Below, in pieces: positions 57,597-64,000 of a DNA stretch of 64,000 bases (position 1 is its first letter; every line of letters starts with the position of its first letter). The notes below the pieces were generated by a model. That model was not told the DNA's origin, did not search any database, and was given only the letters and a program-made list of their open reading frames with translations. The DNA lies in NCBI GenBank assembly GCA_014378195.1, contig JACMOC010000013.1:1-64000 (forward strand), given 5' to 3'. The position numbers and the translations under genes are program-made. The stretch comes from Oligoflexus sp. Lineage in GTDB: Bacteria; Bdellovibrionota_B; Oligoflexia; Oligoflexales; Oligoflexaceae.

Positions 57597-58577
57597 TTAG
57601 AAAAGATAGGGTTGCTCCTGCATGAGATAGTTGCGGACGTAGTCGAGCACGCCATCTTCCAAGCTATGAAAATCTGCGGTATAGCCCGCTCTGTCCCTCA
57701 ATTTCTGCAAATTTGCTTCTGTGAAATACTGGTACTGGCCCTTCAAAGAATCGGGCATTTCAATCCATTCAAAACGAGGTGTTTTCCCCATCGCCTGAAA
57801 AACTGCGCTGCCGAGATCTTTGAAACTGCGGGCCTGGCCGGTGCCGAGGTTATAGACACCGGACGGGACATGAGCGCTGTTTTTCCAAAAATGCAGCATA
57901 ATGCGGACGATGTCCTTGACGTAAACGAAATCACGCTGCTGCTCGCCGTGCCCTATCCCGTCTCGATACGATTTGAAAAGCTTCAGTTGACCGTTGTCAC
58001 GCGCCTGGGGAAAGGCATGGTAAACCACACTCGCCTGAGCGCCCTTGTGGTATTCCTGAGGCCCATACACATTGAAAAACTTGAAACCGAACCAGGCCGG
58101 AGGCGTTTTTTTCTGCTTGATAGCCCAGGCATCAAAGATCTGTTTGCTCCAGCCGTATTTGTTGATGGGTACAAGATTCGGAATATGACTGTGCACATCG
58201 CTGAAGTTTTCCTCTTCCGCCCCATAGGTCGCGGCTGAGGACGCATATAAAAACGGGATCGAATGCTGCGCGCAATAATCCCAGAGTTGTTTTGTGAACA
58301 GGACGTTATTATCCATGAGGTAATCGGCGTTTCGTTCCGTCGTCGCCGAACAGGCGCCGAGGTGGAAAACCGCTGTAATTTCCTTAGGATTATCCTTGAG
58401 CCATTGCGCAAAGCTTTCTTTGGGGACAGCAAAATCGATATGGGCACGCGCGAGGTTTTTCCATTTATCGCCGAGGCCGAGATGGTCGGTAACCACGATA
58501 TTGTCGGTTCCGTCCTGATTCAGGCCCCATACTATGGCACTTCCTATGAAGCCAGCACCACCGGTTACTAATATCAT
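57597..58577 (-). CDS. hldD: ADP-L-glycero-D-manno-heptose-6-epimerase
   Basis: A 326 aa SDR-type epimerase that makes the heptose donor for the LPS core. The nucleotide site is MILVTGGAGFIGSAIVWGL. The catalytic residues are in the block PINKYGWSKQIFD, with Tyr and Lys of YxxxK, and SSAATYG contributes the Ser/Thr side. GPQEYHKGAQASVVYHAF is the HldD signature. ATG 58577 with AGGGT 6 bases ahead marks the start. The product should serve the GT9 enzyme at 10314. Confidence 0.94.
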   Translation of the reverse strand: MILVTGGAGFIGSAIVWGLNQDGTDNIVVTDHLGLGDKWKNLARAHIDFAVPKESFAQWLKDNPKEITAVFHLGACSATTERNADYLMDNNVLFTKQLWDYCAQHSIPFLYASSAATYGAEEENFSDVHSHIPNLVPINKYGWSKQIFDAWAIKQKKTPPAWFGFKFFNVYGPQEYHKGAQASVVYHAFPQARDNGQLKLFKSYRDGIGHGEQQRDFVYVKDIVRIMLHFWKNSAHVPSGVYNLGTGQARSFKDLGSAVFQAMGKTPRFEWIEMPDSLKGQYQYFTEANLQKLRDRAGYTADFHSLEDGVLDYVRNYLMQEQPYLF

Positions 58578-58708
58578 AGCTACCCTTTCCTTCGTAAACT
58601 TCTGTTTATCCTTCATCGGCTCTTTGCAGAGACAATAATTGTAGGATAGATTTGGCTAAGAGATCCTACCAAACACGCCTCATCATACGCGAAGGAGCGA
58701 GCATTTCC

Positions 58709-59965
58709 ATGTATCATCTTAAGCATGATCGGCCCATAGTTCAAAAATATGGCGGCACCTCCGTGGGGACCTTGGAGCGTATCGATGCAGTGGCAGTCCG
58801 TGTAGCCGAGCAATATCGTTCGGGCTATCAGAAAATTGCGATCGTCGTGAGCGCAATGTCCGGCGAAACGAATCGGCTTGTTGATCTTGTGAGTGGCATC
58901 AATCCGCGGACTTCATTAAGAAACTATGACATGGTCGTTGCGGCTGGGGAGCAGGTTTCGGTGGCGCTCATGGCAGCGGCCCTTGAAAAACACGGTGTTC
59001 CTTCGCGGGCCTTTCTCGGCTATCAGCTTGGGGTCGTGACGGACAACTTTCATGCGAAGGCGCGGATCGAATCGATCGAATGCGCGAAGCTCTATAAATG
59101 TTGGGAAGACGGAATTATTCCGGTCGTTGCCGGCTTTCAGGGTGTCACGGGCGATCTTGAGATTACGACCCTCGGGCGTGGCGGGAGCGATACGAGTGCC
59201 GTCGCCTTAGCGGTTGCATTGCAGGCTTCGTTTTGTGAAATCAACACCGACGTCGATGGCGTTTATACGGCCGATCCTAGAATAGTTTCGGACGCGCGGC
59301 TTGTCGAACAAATGGATTTTGAAGTCGCACTGGAAATGGCTTCGCTCGGCAGCAAGGTTCTTCATAGCCGGTGCGTAGAGTTAGGCGCCAAATATCAGAT
59401 GCCCATAGTTGTACGTAACACGTTTAAACCCAATTCCCAGCCAAGGACGATTATCATGAGTTCTAACCCTGACCGTAAACTCGAAGCCCCGATAGTCTCG
59501 GGCGTGACTCTTGATAAAAACGTTGTGCGAATCACACTTCATAACCTTCCCGTGCGGGGCGGGATCATAGGATCGGCGTTTGAAGTGATAGCGGCGGCGG
59601 GCGTCAACGTCGATATTATCGTGCACAACCGCAGTCATGATAGCGATCGCATGCGTGTGGGTTTTACCGTCGGTACTACCGATCTTTCCCGCACCAAAGA
59701 GTTATTGGAAAAATGGACTCTTGAGAAAAAACTCGGAGCTTACGTTGAAGTGGAAGACGGATTGTCGAAGATTTCGGTTGTTGGTCTTGGCATGCAAAGT
59801 CATCCAGGAGTAGCGAGCCGGGTGTTTTCCGTGCTTGAAAATGAGGGTATCGCCCTTCACATGATCTCTACCTCCGAGATCAAGATATCGTGTGTCATCG
59901 GTGAGAAAGAAGGCGAAAGCGCAGCCCGCGCTTTACATAAGGAATTCATTGCGCACGATGCCTGA
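58709..59965 (+). CDS. lysC: Aspartate kinase (lysine/threonine pathway)
   Basis: A 418 aa aspartokinase. The amino-acid kinase domain starts VQKYGGTSVGTLERI and has TTLGRGGSDTSAVALA and TDVDGVYTADPRI. Two ACT domains follow (about 265-335 and 345-410, SVVGLGMQSHPGVASRVFSVL), typical of feedback control by lysine and/or threonine. ATG 58709 is chosen because family proteins begin there; AAGGAG lies 12 bases ahead, which is long. It is divergent from hldD and ended by a strong terminator. Confidence 0.95.
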   Translation: MYHLKHDRPIVQKYGGTSVGTLERIDAVAVRVAEQYRSGYQKIAIVVSAMSGETNRLVDLVSGINPRTSLRNYDMVVAAGEQVSVALMAAALEKHGVPSRAFLGYQLGVVTDNFHAKARIESIECAKLYKCWEDGIIPVVAGFQGVTGDLEITTLGRGGSDTSAVALAVALQASFCEINTDVDGVYTADPRIVSDARLVEQMDFEVALEMASLGSKVLHSRCVELGAKYQMPIVVRNTFKPNSQPRTIIMSSNPDRKLEAPIVSGVTLDKNVVRITLHNLPVRGGIIGSAFEVIAAAGVNVDIIVHNRSHDSDRMRVGFTVGTTDLSRTKELLEKWTLEKKLGAYVEVEDGLSKISVVGLGMQSHPGVASRVFSVLENEGIALHMISTSEIKISCVIGEKEGESAARALHKEFIAHDA

Positions 59966-59987
59966 GGATTCTAATGACAAAAATACT

Positions 59988-60019
59988 AAAGCCCGATCAT
60001 AATGTGATCGGGCTTTTTT
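59988..60019 (+). terminator. Rho-independent terminator of lysC
   Basis: AAAGCCCGATCA and TGATCGGGCTTT pair over 12 bp around a 5-base loop, followed by T residues. Confidence 0.95.
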
Positions 60020-60037
60020 CAACACTTAAGAATGAGA

Positions 60038-60526
60038 TCATTTGCCTTTGAAATGACGAACCCATTTGATTAAGTCGTAAATCTCGGCATCGCTGAGAAC
60101 ACCGCCCCAAGCAGCCATCGAAGAGCTCAAGCCGACAGAAGCGCCGCCTTCTTTCAAGACTTTATAAATGCGTGCATCGTCTGTTTTGTTCTGCCAGGCA
60201 ACATCGGTGAAGTTACGTGGTTTCGGATTGAGACCTGCTGCGCCTGGGCCGTTGGCTTTGCCGTCAAGGCCGTGGCAAGCGGAACAGAATTGCTCAAATT
60301 TAGCTTGACCCGGTGCGGCAGGACCAGTGGCTTCGGCTACTGCAACAGGAGCTGGAATAGTTCCTTCAGGAGTAAGGGTACGCTCCGCTTTAGCAAAGGT
60401 TTCCTCTTGCTTGAATTTCGCCTGATCTGGTCTCGGATTGTGTTGATCGACACAGGACTTACAAGCGGCCATCATCATCCCAAATGTCAGGGAGGATAGA
60501 ACCAAGAGGGTGCGTCTCATCTTCAT
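60038..60526 (-). CDS. Monohaem cytochrome c lipoprotein
   Basis: A 162 aa exported protein. The signal ends FGMMMAAC (lipid Cys about residue 22), and a Pro/Ala linker of about 45 residues follows. The class I cytochrome c core shows CSACHG (haem attachment) and the downstream Met ligand in SSSMAAWGGVLSDAEIYDLIKWVRHF. It would carry electrons at the periplasmic face. The N-terminal CKSCV is not a haem site because no His follows. GGAG lies 6 bases before ATG 60526. Confidence 0.88.
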   Translation of the reverse strand: MKMRRTLLVLSSLTFGMMMAACKSCVDQHNPRPDQAKFKQEETFAKAERTLTPEGTIPAPVAVAEATGPAAPGQAKFEQFCSACHGLDGKANGPGAAGLNPKPRNFTDVAWQNKTDDARIYKVLKEGGASVGLSSSMAAWGGVLSDAEIYDLIKWVRHFKGK

Positions 60527-60683
60527 GTTGTCTCCATTAATTACGATCCTAGGGCCGGCCCACTTATAGCACAACCGTCGAAGGCTCCAAATAAAAATGC
60601 AGGCAGCTTCGACAGCGTATTCACTGCTTTACGAAAATTTGGACATGAGTCCGTAAAATCGAACCGATCATTGCCCAAATGAC

Positions 60684-61889
60684 TTACCAATTCCAATTGA
60701 TTCTTGCTTGCACAAGACGCATGTTCTTTTGACGAGGGCTATTACCATTTAAGAAATGATAATTTTGGTACAGACGATCATAGCGCTCCTCATGGGCTTC
60801 AAGCAACACACTCCAAGCATTTTTATCGAGTTTTCCTAGGCCGTAAGTCCATTGTTGAACTGTAAAGGTCTTGGATTTCTCGGTCGGATCTACGCAGGCT
60901 CCTGACGAGTCGATCGCGGCGCAAACCTGAAGTGACGGGCTGTCGAGCGACGCTCTCAATTGTCCCGCATGAATGGCTATAAGATATTCGGCCAAAATTC
61001 GATAGGATGCACTCGCAAATAATACTTCTTTTTTGGTTTTTCCTGAACCGCCCAGGTCTTGAGAAAGAATCTCCGTCGGATCAAGGGCATAGCCGACCGG
61101 TGCTGAAAGATTCGTATTCCTCGCGGCATCGATGCGGTTTTGCTGCCAACCAACGCTGGCCTCAAGGCCGCGGGCTACCGGGAGTTTGCCGTTCAAAGAC
61201 ACGCTTACAGCCAGCCGCTGATTTTTAAATCCTTTGTGAGCATCCTCACGATTCTCAGCCCACCAGATAGCGTCCTTTGGCAAACTGTTTTTGTCCTGCG
61301 AATAGGCGAATTGCAGCGAGGCTATGCGTTTTGCAAACCAACGGACGCGTGCCCCATAATAAAGATCGCCGTCGTCTACCTCAAGACGCTCCCCTTCCCC
61401 CATGCCGACCAAAATATCAGCATCAAAGATGTCTTTGTGTTGAAAACTGAGGCGACTCAAGGTCTGGTTCCAACCGGTGTCCTGGAGGTTGCCGCTGAAT
61501 GCGAGATGACTGGCATTGGGAAGCAGCGTGATTCCTGGCGAGTCTTCGATGTGGAGTGACCATCGAACATCCGAGGGCAATGTGTAGCTCAGCTGATAAT
61601 CGGAGAGCCAGCTTTTCCTCGGAGGTAAGGTGAGGGTGCGGAGGTCGAGGCTATCGTACCAAGTCGTCTTTCGGCTTTGCGAAACGTCATAGCCGAGCTT
61701 GGCCTCAGTTGAATTCGAAGGCCGGAGATGAAGTTCGCTATTAAAATGCGAGAGCTTCGGGCAGAGGTTTCCGCCATCGACATTCCGACAAACAATTTCT
61801 CCCGCAAAATCTATGTGACCCTCAATGCAGCTTTGCATGAGTGGGAAGAGAAGGAAAAGTGAAAGTTTGCTTGCTTTCAAGAGCGTCAT
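60684..61889 (-). CDS. Probable outer-membrane beta-barrel protein
   Basis: A 401 aa exported protein. The N-terminal signal MTLLKASKLSLFLLFPLMQSC could be a lipoprotein type, but the -3 Met makes this uncertain. The mature part is rich in alternating strands (for example WSLHIEDSPGITLLP, RLAVSVSLNGKLPVARGLEASVGWQQNRI) and ends RLVQARINWNW with terminal aromatics. A pair of Cys in VCAAIDSSGACVDP lies in a loop. No family can be named. It is monocistronic on the minus strand. Confidence 0.7.
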   Translation of the reverse strand: MTLLKASKLSLFLLFPLMQSCIEGHIDFAGEIVCRNVDGGNLCPKLSHFNSELHLRPSNSTEAKLGYDVSQSRKTTWYDSLDLRTLTLPPRKSWLSDYQLSYTLPSDVRWSLHIEDSPGITLLPNASHLAFSGNLQDTGWNQTLSRLSFQHKDIFDADILVGMGEGERLEVDDGDLYYGARVRWFAKRIASLQFAYSQDKNSLPKDAIWWAENREDAHKGFKNQRLAVSVSLNGKLPVARGLEASVGWQQNRIDAARNTNLSAPVGYALDPTEILSQDLGGSGKTKKEVLFASASYRILAEYLIAIHAGQLRASLDSPSLQVCAAIDSSGACVDPTEKSKTFTVQQWTYGLGKLDKNAWSVLLEAHEERYDRLYQNYHFLNGNSPRQKNMRLVQARINWNW

Positions 61890-61938
61890 GAATTTGGGCC
61901 TCTTGCGAATGAAACCTGACAGCCAGCGTCAAGGAATT

Positions 61939-61958
61939 GACTCCTGTCGTCAGGAGTC
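61939..61958. promoter_or_regulatory. Perfect 8-bp inverted repeat upstream of fliL and the barrel gene
   Basis: GACTCCTG-TCGT-CAGGAGTC is a perfect palindrome with a 4-base centre. It lies in the 263-bp gap between the divergent barrel gene and fliL, about 50 bases from the former. It may be an operator or a stem-loop in the leader of one transcript. The sequence context does not decide between them. Confidence 0.4.
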
Positions 61959-62152
61959 TGACACGTTGTCGAGCGATTTTGTCATGAAAAGGGGAAAAAC
62001 ACAGCTTGGGATTTTCGCAATTCAGTAAACAAGCCTCAAGAATTGCTGAAAGCTCCGTGGACGCTGATTTGCACAATGAAGTTATTATCGCCATCCGCCA
62101 CAAACATGGCACATCTTTTGAACATAGAACTCTGGCTTATCAGGAGTATTGC

Positions 62153-63013
62153 ATGTCAGACGACGCAAAAAAGAAGGAAAAAGAGAAGGATGCACCCGCG
62201 GTGGATGAGAGTCCCGAGGATGGATCCAAAAAGAAAAAGAAAAAGCTCCTGATGTTTGCCATCCTGGGAGCCGTCGTTGCAATAGGTGGAGGTGCCGGAG
62301 CCTTCATGTTTTTGTCGAAAGGCAAAACCGCTCATAAAACTGAAGAGATTTCCAAAGAATCCGCGGGCCATGACGAGCACGGCGACGCGAAGAAAGATGA
62401 GCATGGGGAAGCGAAGAAGGACGAACACGGTGAGCCGGCTAAAGATGAGCATGGCGAACCTAAAAAAGATGAGCATGGTGATGCTCATGGCGAAGCCAAG
62501 AAAGACGAGCATGGCGATGCGAAAAAAGATGAGCACGGTGATGCGAAAAAAGATGAACACGGTGATGCGAAAAAAGACGAGCACGGCGACGCAAAAAAAG
62601 ATGAGCATGGCGATGCTCACGGTGAAGTGAAAAAAGACGAGCATGGCAACGAGATCAAAAGCGATGCCAAAGACAAGGACAAGGATAAAGACAAAGCCGA
62701 TAACATCGATTTCGGCGAAACCTACAAGATGCAGTCGTTCAACCTAAACCTCGGTAACTCTTTAGAAAATCGCTACATCCGCATCGAGATTTCGCTCGAA
62801 TATCGGGGTGGGGCGGACCAGAAAAGAGAGATCGAGAAGCGGCTTCCTCAGCTTCGTGATGCCGTCATAGGCATCCTACAAAGAAAAACGAGAGAGTTTC
62901 TGCTCTCGCCTGATGGGAAAGAGTCACTCCGCAAAGAGGTCCTGATCCGCATCAATCGTTATATGACCAAAAAAATTGAATCTGTTTATATCACTGATCT
63001 TTTAATCGAGTAA
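62153..63013 (+). CDS. fliL: FliL flagellar basal-body protein with expanded DEHG repeat
   Basis: A 286 aa FliL. After a charged cytoplasmic start (MSDDAKKKEKEKD) comes one membrane helix (about 29-53), then about 105 periplasmic residues made of 11 DEHG-centred units (KKDEHGDA; two units carry an extra HGEA or HGEV). The conserved FliL domain follows from about 185 (FNLNLGNSLENRYIRIEISLEYRGG and RIEISLEY) and ends ESVYITDLLIE. FliL sits near the stator and supports torque. CAGGAG 7 bases before the ATG supports the start. fliM begins 12 bases later. Confidence 0.92.
   Translation: MSDDAKKKEKEKDAPAVDESPEDGSKKKKKKLLMFAILGAVVAIGGGAGAFMFLSKGKTAHKTEEISKESAGHDEHGDAKKDEHGEAKKDEHGEPAKDEHGEPKKDEHGDAHGEAKKDEHGDAKKDEHGDAKKDEHGDAKKDEHGDAKKDEHGDAHGEVKKDEHGNEIKSDAKDKDKDKDKADNIDFGETYKMQSFNLNLGNSLENRYIRIEISLEYRGGADQKREIEKRLPQLRDAVIGILQRKTREFLLSPDGKESLRKEVLIRINRYMTKKIESVYITDLLIE
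62367..62651 (+). repeat. 24-bp tandem coding repeat in fliL (DEHG units)
   Basis: Eleven imperfect units of 24 bases (AARAARGAYGARCAYGGNGA type) encode KKDEHG(D/E)(A/P). Units 5 and 10 are lengthened by 12 bases to give HGEA and HGEV, which suggests a higher-order duplication of about five units. A-runs in the units make slippage likely. Confidence 0.85.
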
Positions 63014-63025
63014 GGGGCCTAAGAG

Positions 63026-64000
63026 ATGAGTCAAGTACTTTCGCAGAGCGAAGTCGATGCTCTTCTGTCGGCGGTTTCCGATAACCGAGTCGACAGTGAT
63101 GATAACGGTGGCGACGGCATTCAAAATGGGGTCGTGCAATACGATCTCGCGAATCAGGATCGTATCATCCGGGGCCGTATGCCGACCCTCGATATTATCC
63201 ACGATCGCTTCATTCGCCTTTTTCGCGTAACTCTTTCCAACTCTTTGAGAAAGATGGCGAACTTGAGTGTGAACTCAACGGGCCCGTTGAAGTTCTCGGA
63301 GTTTATGAACTCCCTGCCGTTGCCTTCGTGCCTTAATATTCTGCGCCTCGATCCCTTACGCGGTGCGGCCGTTATGGTAATCGAATCAAAATTGCTGTAC
63401 GCTCTAGTAGACAGTTTTTTTGGTGGGAACGATGTTCCTTACACCAAGATCGAAGGCAAAGATTTTACGCAAATTGAGATCAAGATCGCGCGCCGCGTGG
63501 TGCTTTCGGCGATCGATGATCTGGAAAAAGCCTGGGAACCTGTTTACCCACTTAAAATTGGCTATAGCCGAACCGAAATCAATCCTCAGTTCGTAGCCGT
63601 CGTACCTCCATCCGATGTCGTTATCGCAACGACCTTCGATGTGGAGCTGGAAAAAGTATCGGGCACGATTAAGATCGTTATCCCCTACTCCACTCTTGAA
63701 CCTATCAAATCCAAACTTTCCGTTGGCTTTCAAAGTGAGCAACTGGAAGTCGACTTTATCTGGATCAACCGCGTTAAAGAACAGATTATGCAGACCACTG
63801 CCAATCTCGTTGTCAAACTCGGTGAAGCCCAGATTCAGGTGCGCGACCTCATGAATCTCGAGGTTGGCGACATCATTCAACTCAACACCGACGCCACGAT
63901 GCCCCTCAGTGTCATGGTTGAAGGAATTCCGAAATTCAAAGGAATTCCAGGACTTTTGCGCGGCAATCGCGCCATACGCGTCACTGAATCCATGTTCGAC
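63026..64000 (+). CDS. fliM: Flagellar motor switch protein FliM (5' portion; runs off the window)
   Basis: The first 325 codons of FliM. The N-terminal CheY-binding segment is LSQSEVDALLSAV. The middle CheC-like domain spans about 45-240 (GRMPTLDIIHDRF, SCLNILRLDPLRGAAVMVIE, FFGGNDVPY, KIGYSRTEINPQFVAVVPPSDVV). The C-terminal FliN-like part begins near 250 (VKLGEAQIQVRDLMNLEVGDIIQL). The frame is open to the last base. The gene follows fliL by 12 bp in one operon; fliN is expected next. Confidence 0.95.
   Translation, partial: MSQVLSQSEVDALLSAVSDNRVDSDDNGGDGIQNGVVQYDLANQDRIIRGRMPTLDIIHDRFIRLFRVTLSNSLRKMANLSVNSTGPLKFSEFMNSLPLPSCLNILRLDPLRGAAVMVIESKLLYALVDSFFGGNDVPYTKIEGKDFTQIEIKIARRVVLSAIDDLEKAWEPVYPLKIGYSRTEINPQFVAVVPPSDVVIATTFDVELEKVSGTIKIVIPYSTLEPIKSKLSVGFQSEQLEVDFIWINRVKEQIMQTTANLVVKLGEAQIQVRDLMNLEVGDIIQLNTDATMPLSVMVEGIPKFKGIPGLLRGNRAIRVTESMFD

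Noticed and set aside
58617-58708. Lysine riboswitch before lysC
   Set aside because: The leader is only about 90 bases and lacks the conserved lysine-riboswitch core.
60438-60470. Second haem-binding motif (CKSC) in the cytochrome lipoprotein
   Set aside because: The motif is followed by Val, not His, and the first Cys is the lipidation site region.
62367-62651. CRISPR-like regular repeat
   Set aside because: The units are contiguous, in frame and encode DEHG motifs; there are no unique spacers and no cas genes.

Overview
The window reads as ordinary chromosome from a flagellated Gram-negative bacterium with many lipoproteins. The best guess is the Oligoflexia/Bdellovibrionota, or a neighbouring lineage of the old deltaproteobacteria. 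This rests on gene content only, not on a marker tree. The content is: LPS core genes (KDO transferase, heptosyltransferase-like GT9, HldD), diaminopimelate and alanine racemase for peptidoglycan, two flagellar blocks, a rpmH-rnpA-yidD-yidC-khpB-mnmE block, many Cys-anchored lipoproteins without strong database identity, and PEGA and PilZ proteins. GTG and TTG starts are frequent.

Layout. 1-90: 3' end of a 5S rRNA and its terminator, so an rRNA operon lies to the left. 334-1185: dienoyl-CoA reductase-type SDR. 1182-10059 (minus strand): a long train with a membrane protein, a large PEGA lipoprotein, a PilZ protein, a histidine kinase/response regulator pair, dapF, an acyltransferase and a DUF218 protein. 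10314-14286: GT9, KDO transferase, RNase G. 14283-18811 (minus): Cys-repeat lipoprotein, flgD, fliK. 19240-26175: rplU-rpmA, then the tight run obgE-nadD-rsfS-rlmH-comF-mutS. 26277-29059: dksA-like gene, two lipoproteins, ftsB-like gene. 29222-34311 (minus): pcrA-type helicase, glmS, and a glmU that lacks its acetyltransferase domain. 34498-35703: Nfu-type Fe-S scaffold and HEAT-repeat protein. 35713-38399 (minus): VOC protein, alr, four-repeat secreted protein. 38638-43357: rpmH to mnmE. 43469-46835: an aldehyde-dehydrogenase fold with all its catalytic residues replaced, then phosphoglucomutase. 46920-51871: outer-membrane barrel, a hipBA toxin-antitoxin pair with a visible operator, ssb, lipoprotein. 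51920-55540: smc. 55541-56895: AT-rich gap, then an ADP-ribosyltransferase-like lipoprotein. 57086-61889: small unknown gene, hldD, lysC, cytochrome c lipoprotein, barrel-like protein. 62153-64000: fliL with an expanded DEHG repeat, and fliM, which runs off the end.

How the parts fit. Most genes serve envelope building (GlmS/GlmU, Alr, DapF, KdtA, HldD, YidC), translation and ribosome assembly, DNA repair and segregation (MutS, PcrA, SSB, SMC), and motility. The least ordinary items are the catalytically dead ALDH, the secreted ADP-ribosyltransferase-like protein, the FliL repeat domain, the truncated GlmU, the PEGA/PilZ envelope cluster and several internally repeated cysteine-rich exported proteins. 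I found no CRISPR array, prophage, transposase or complete tRNA.
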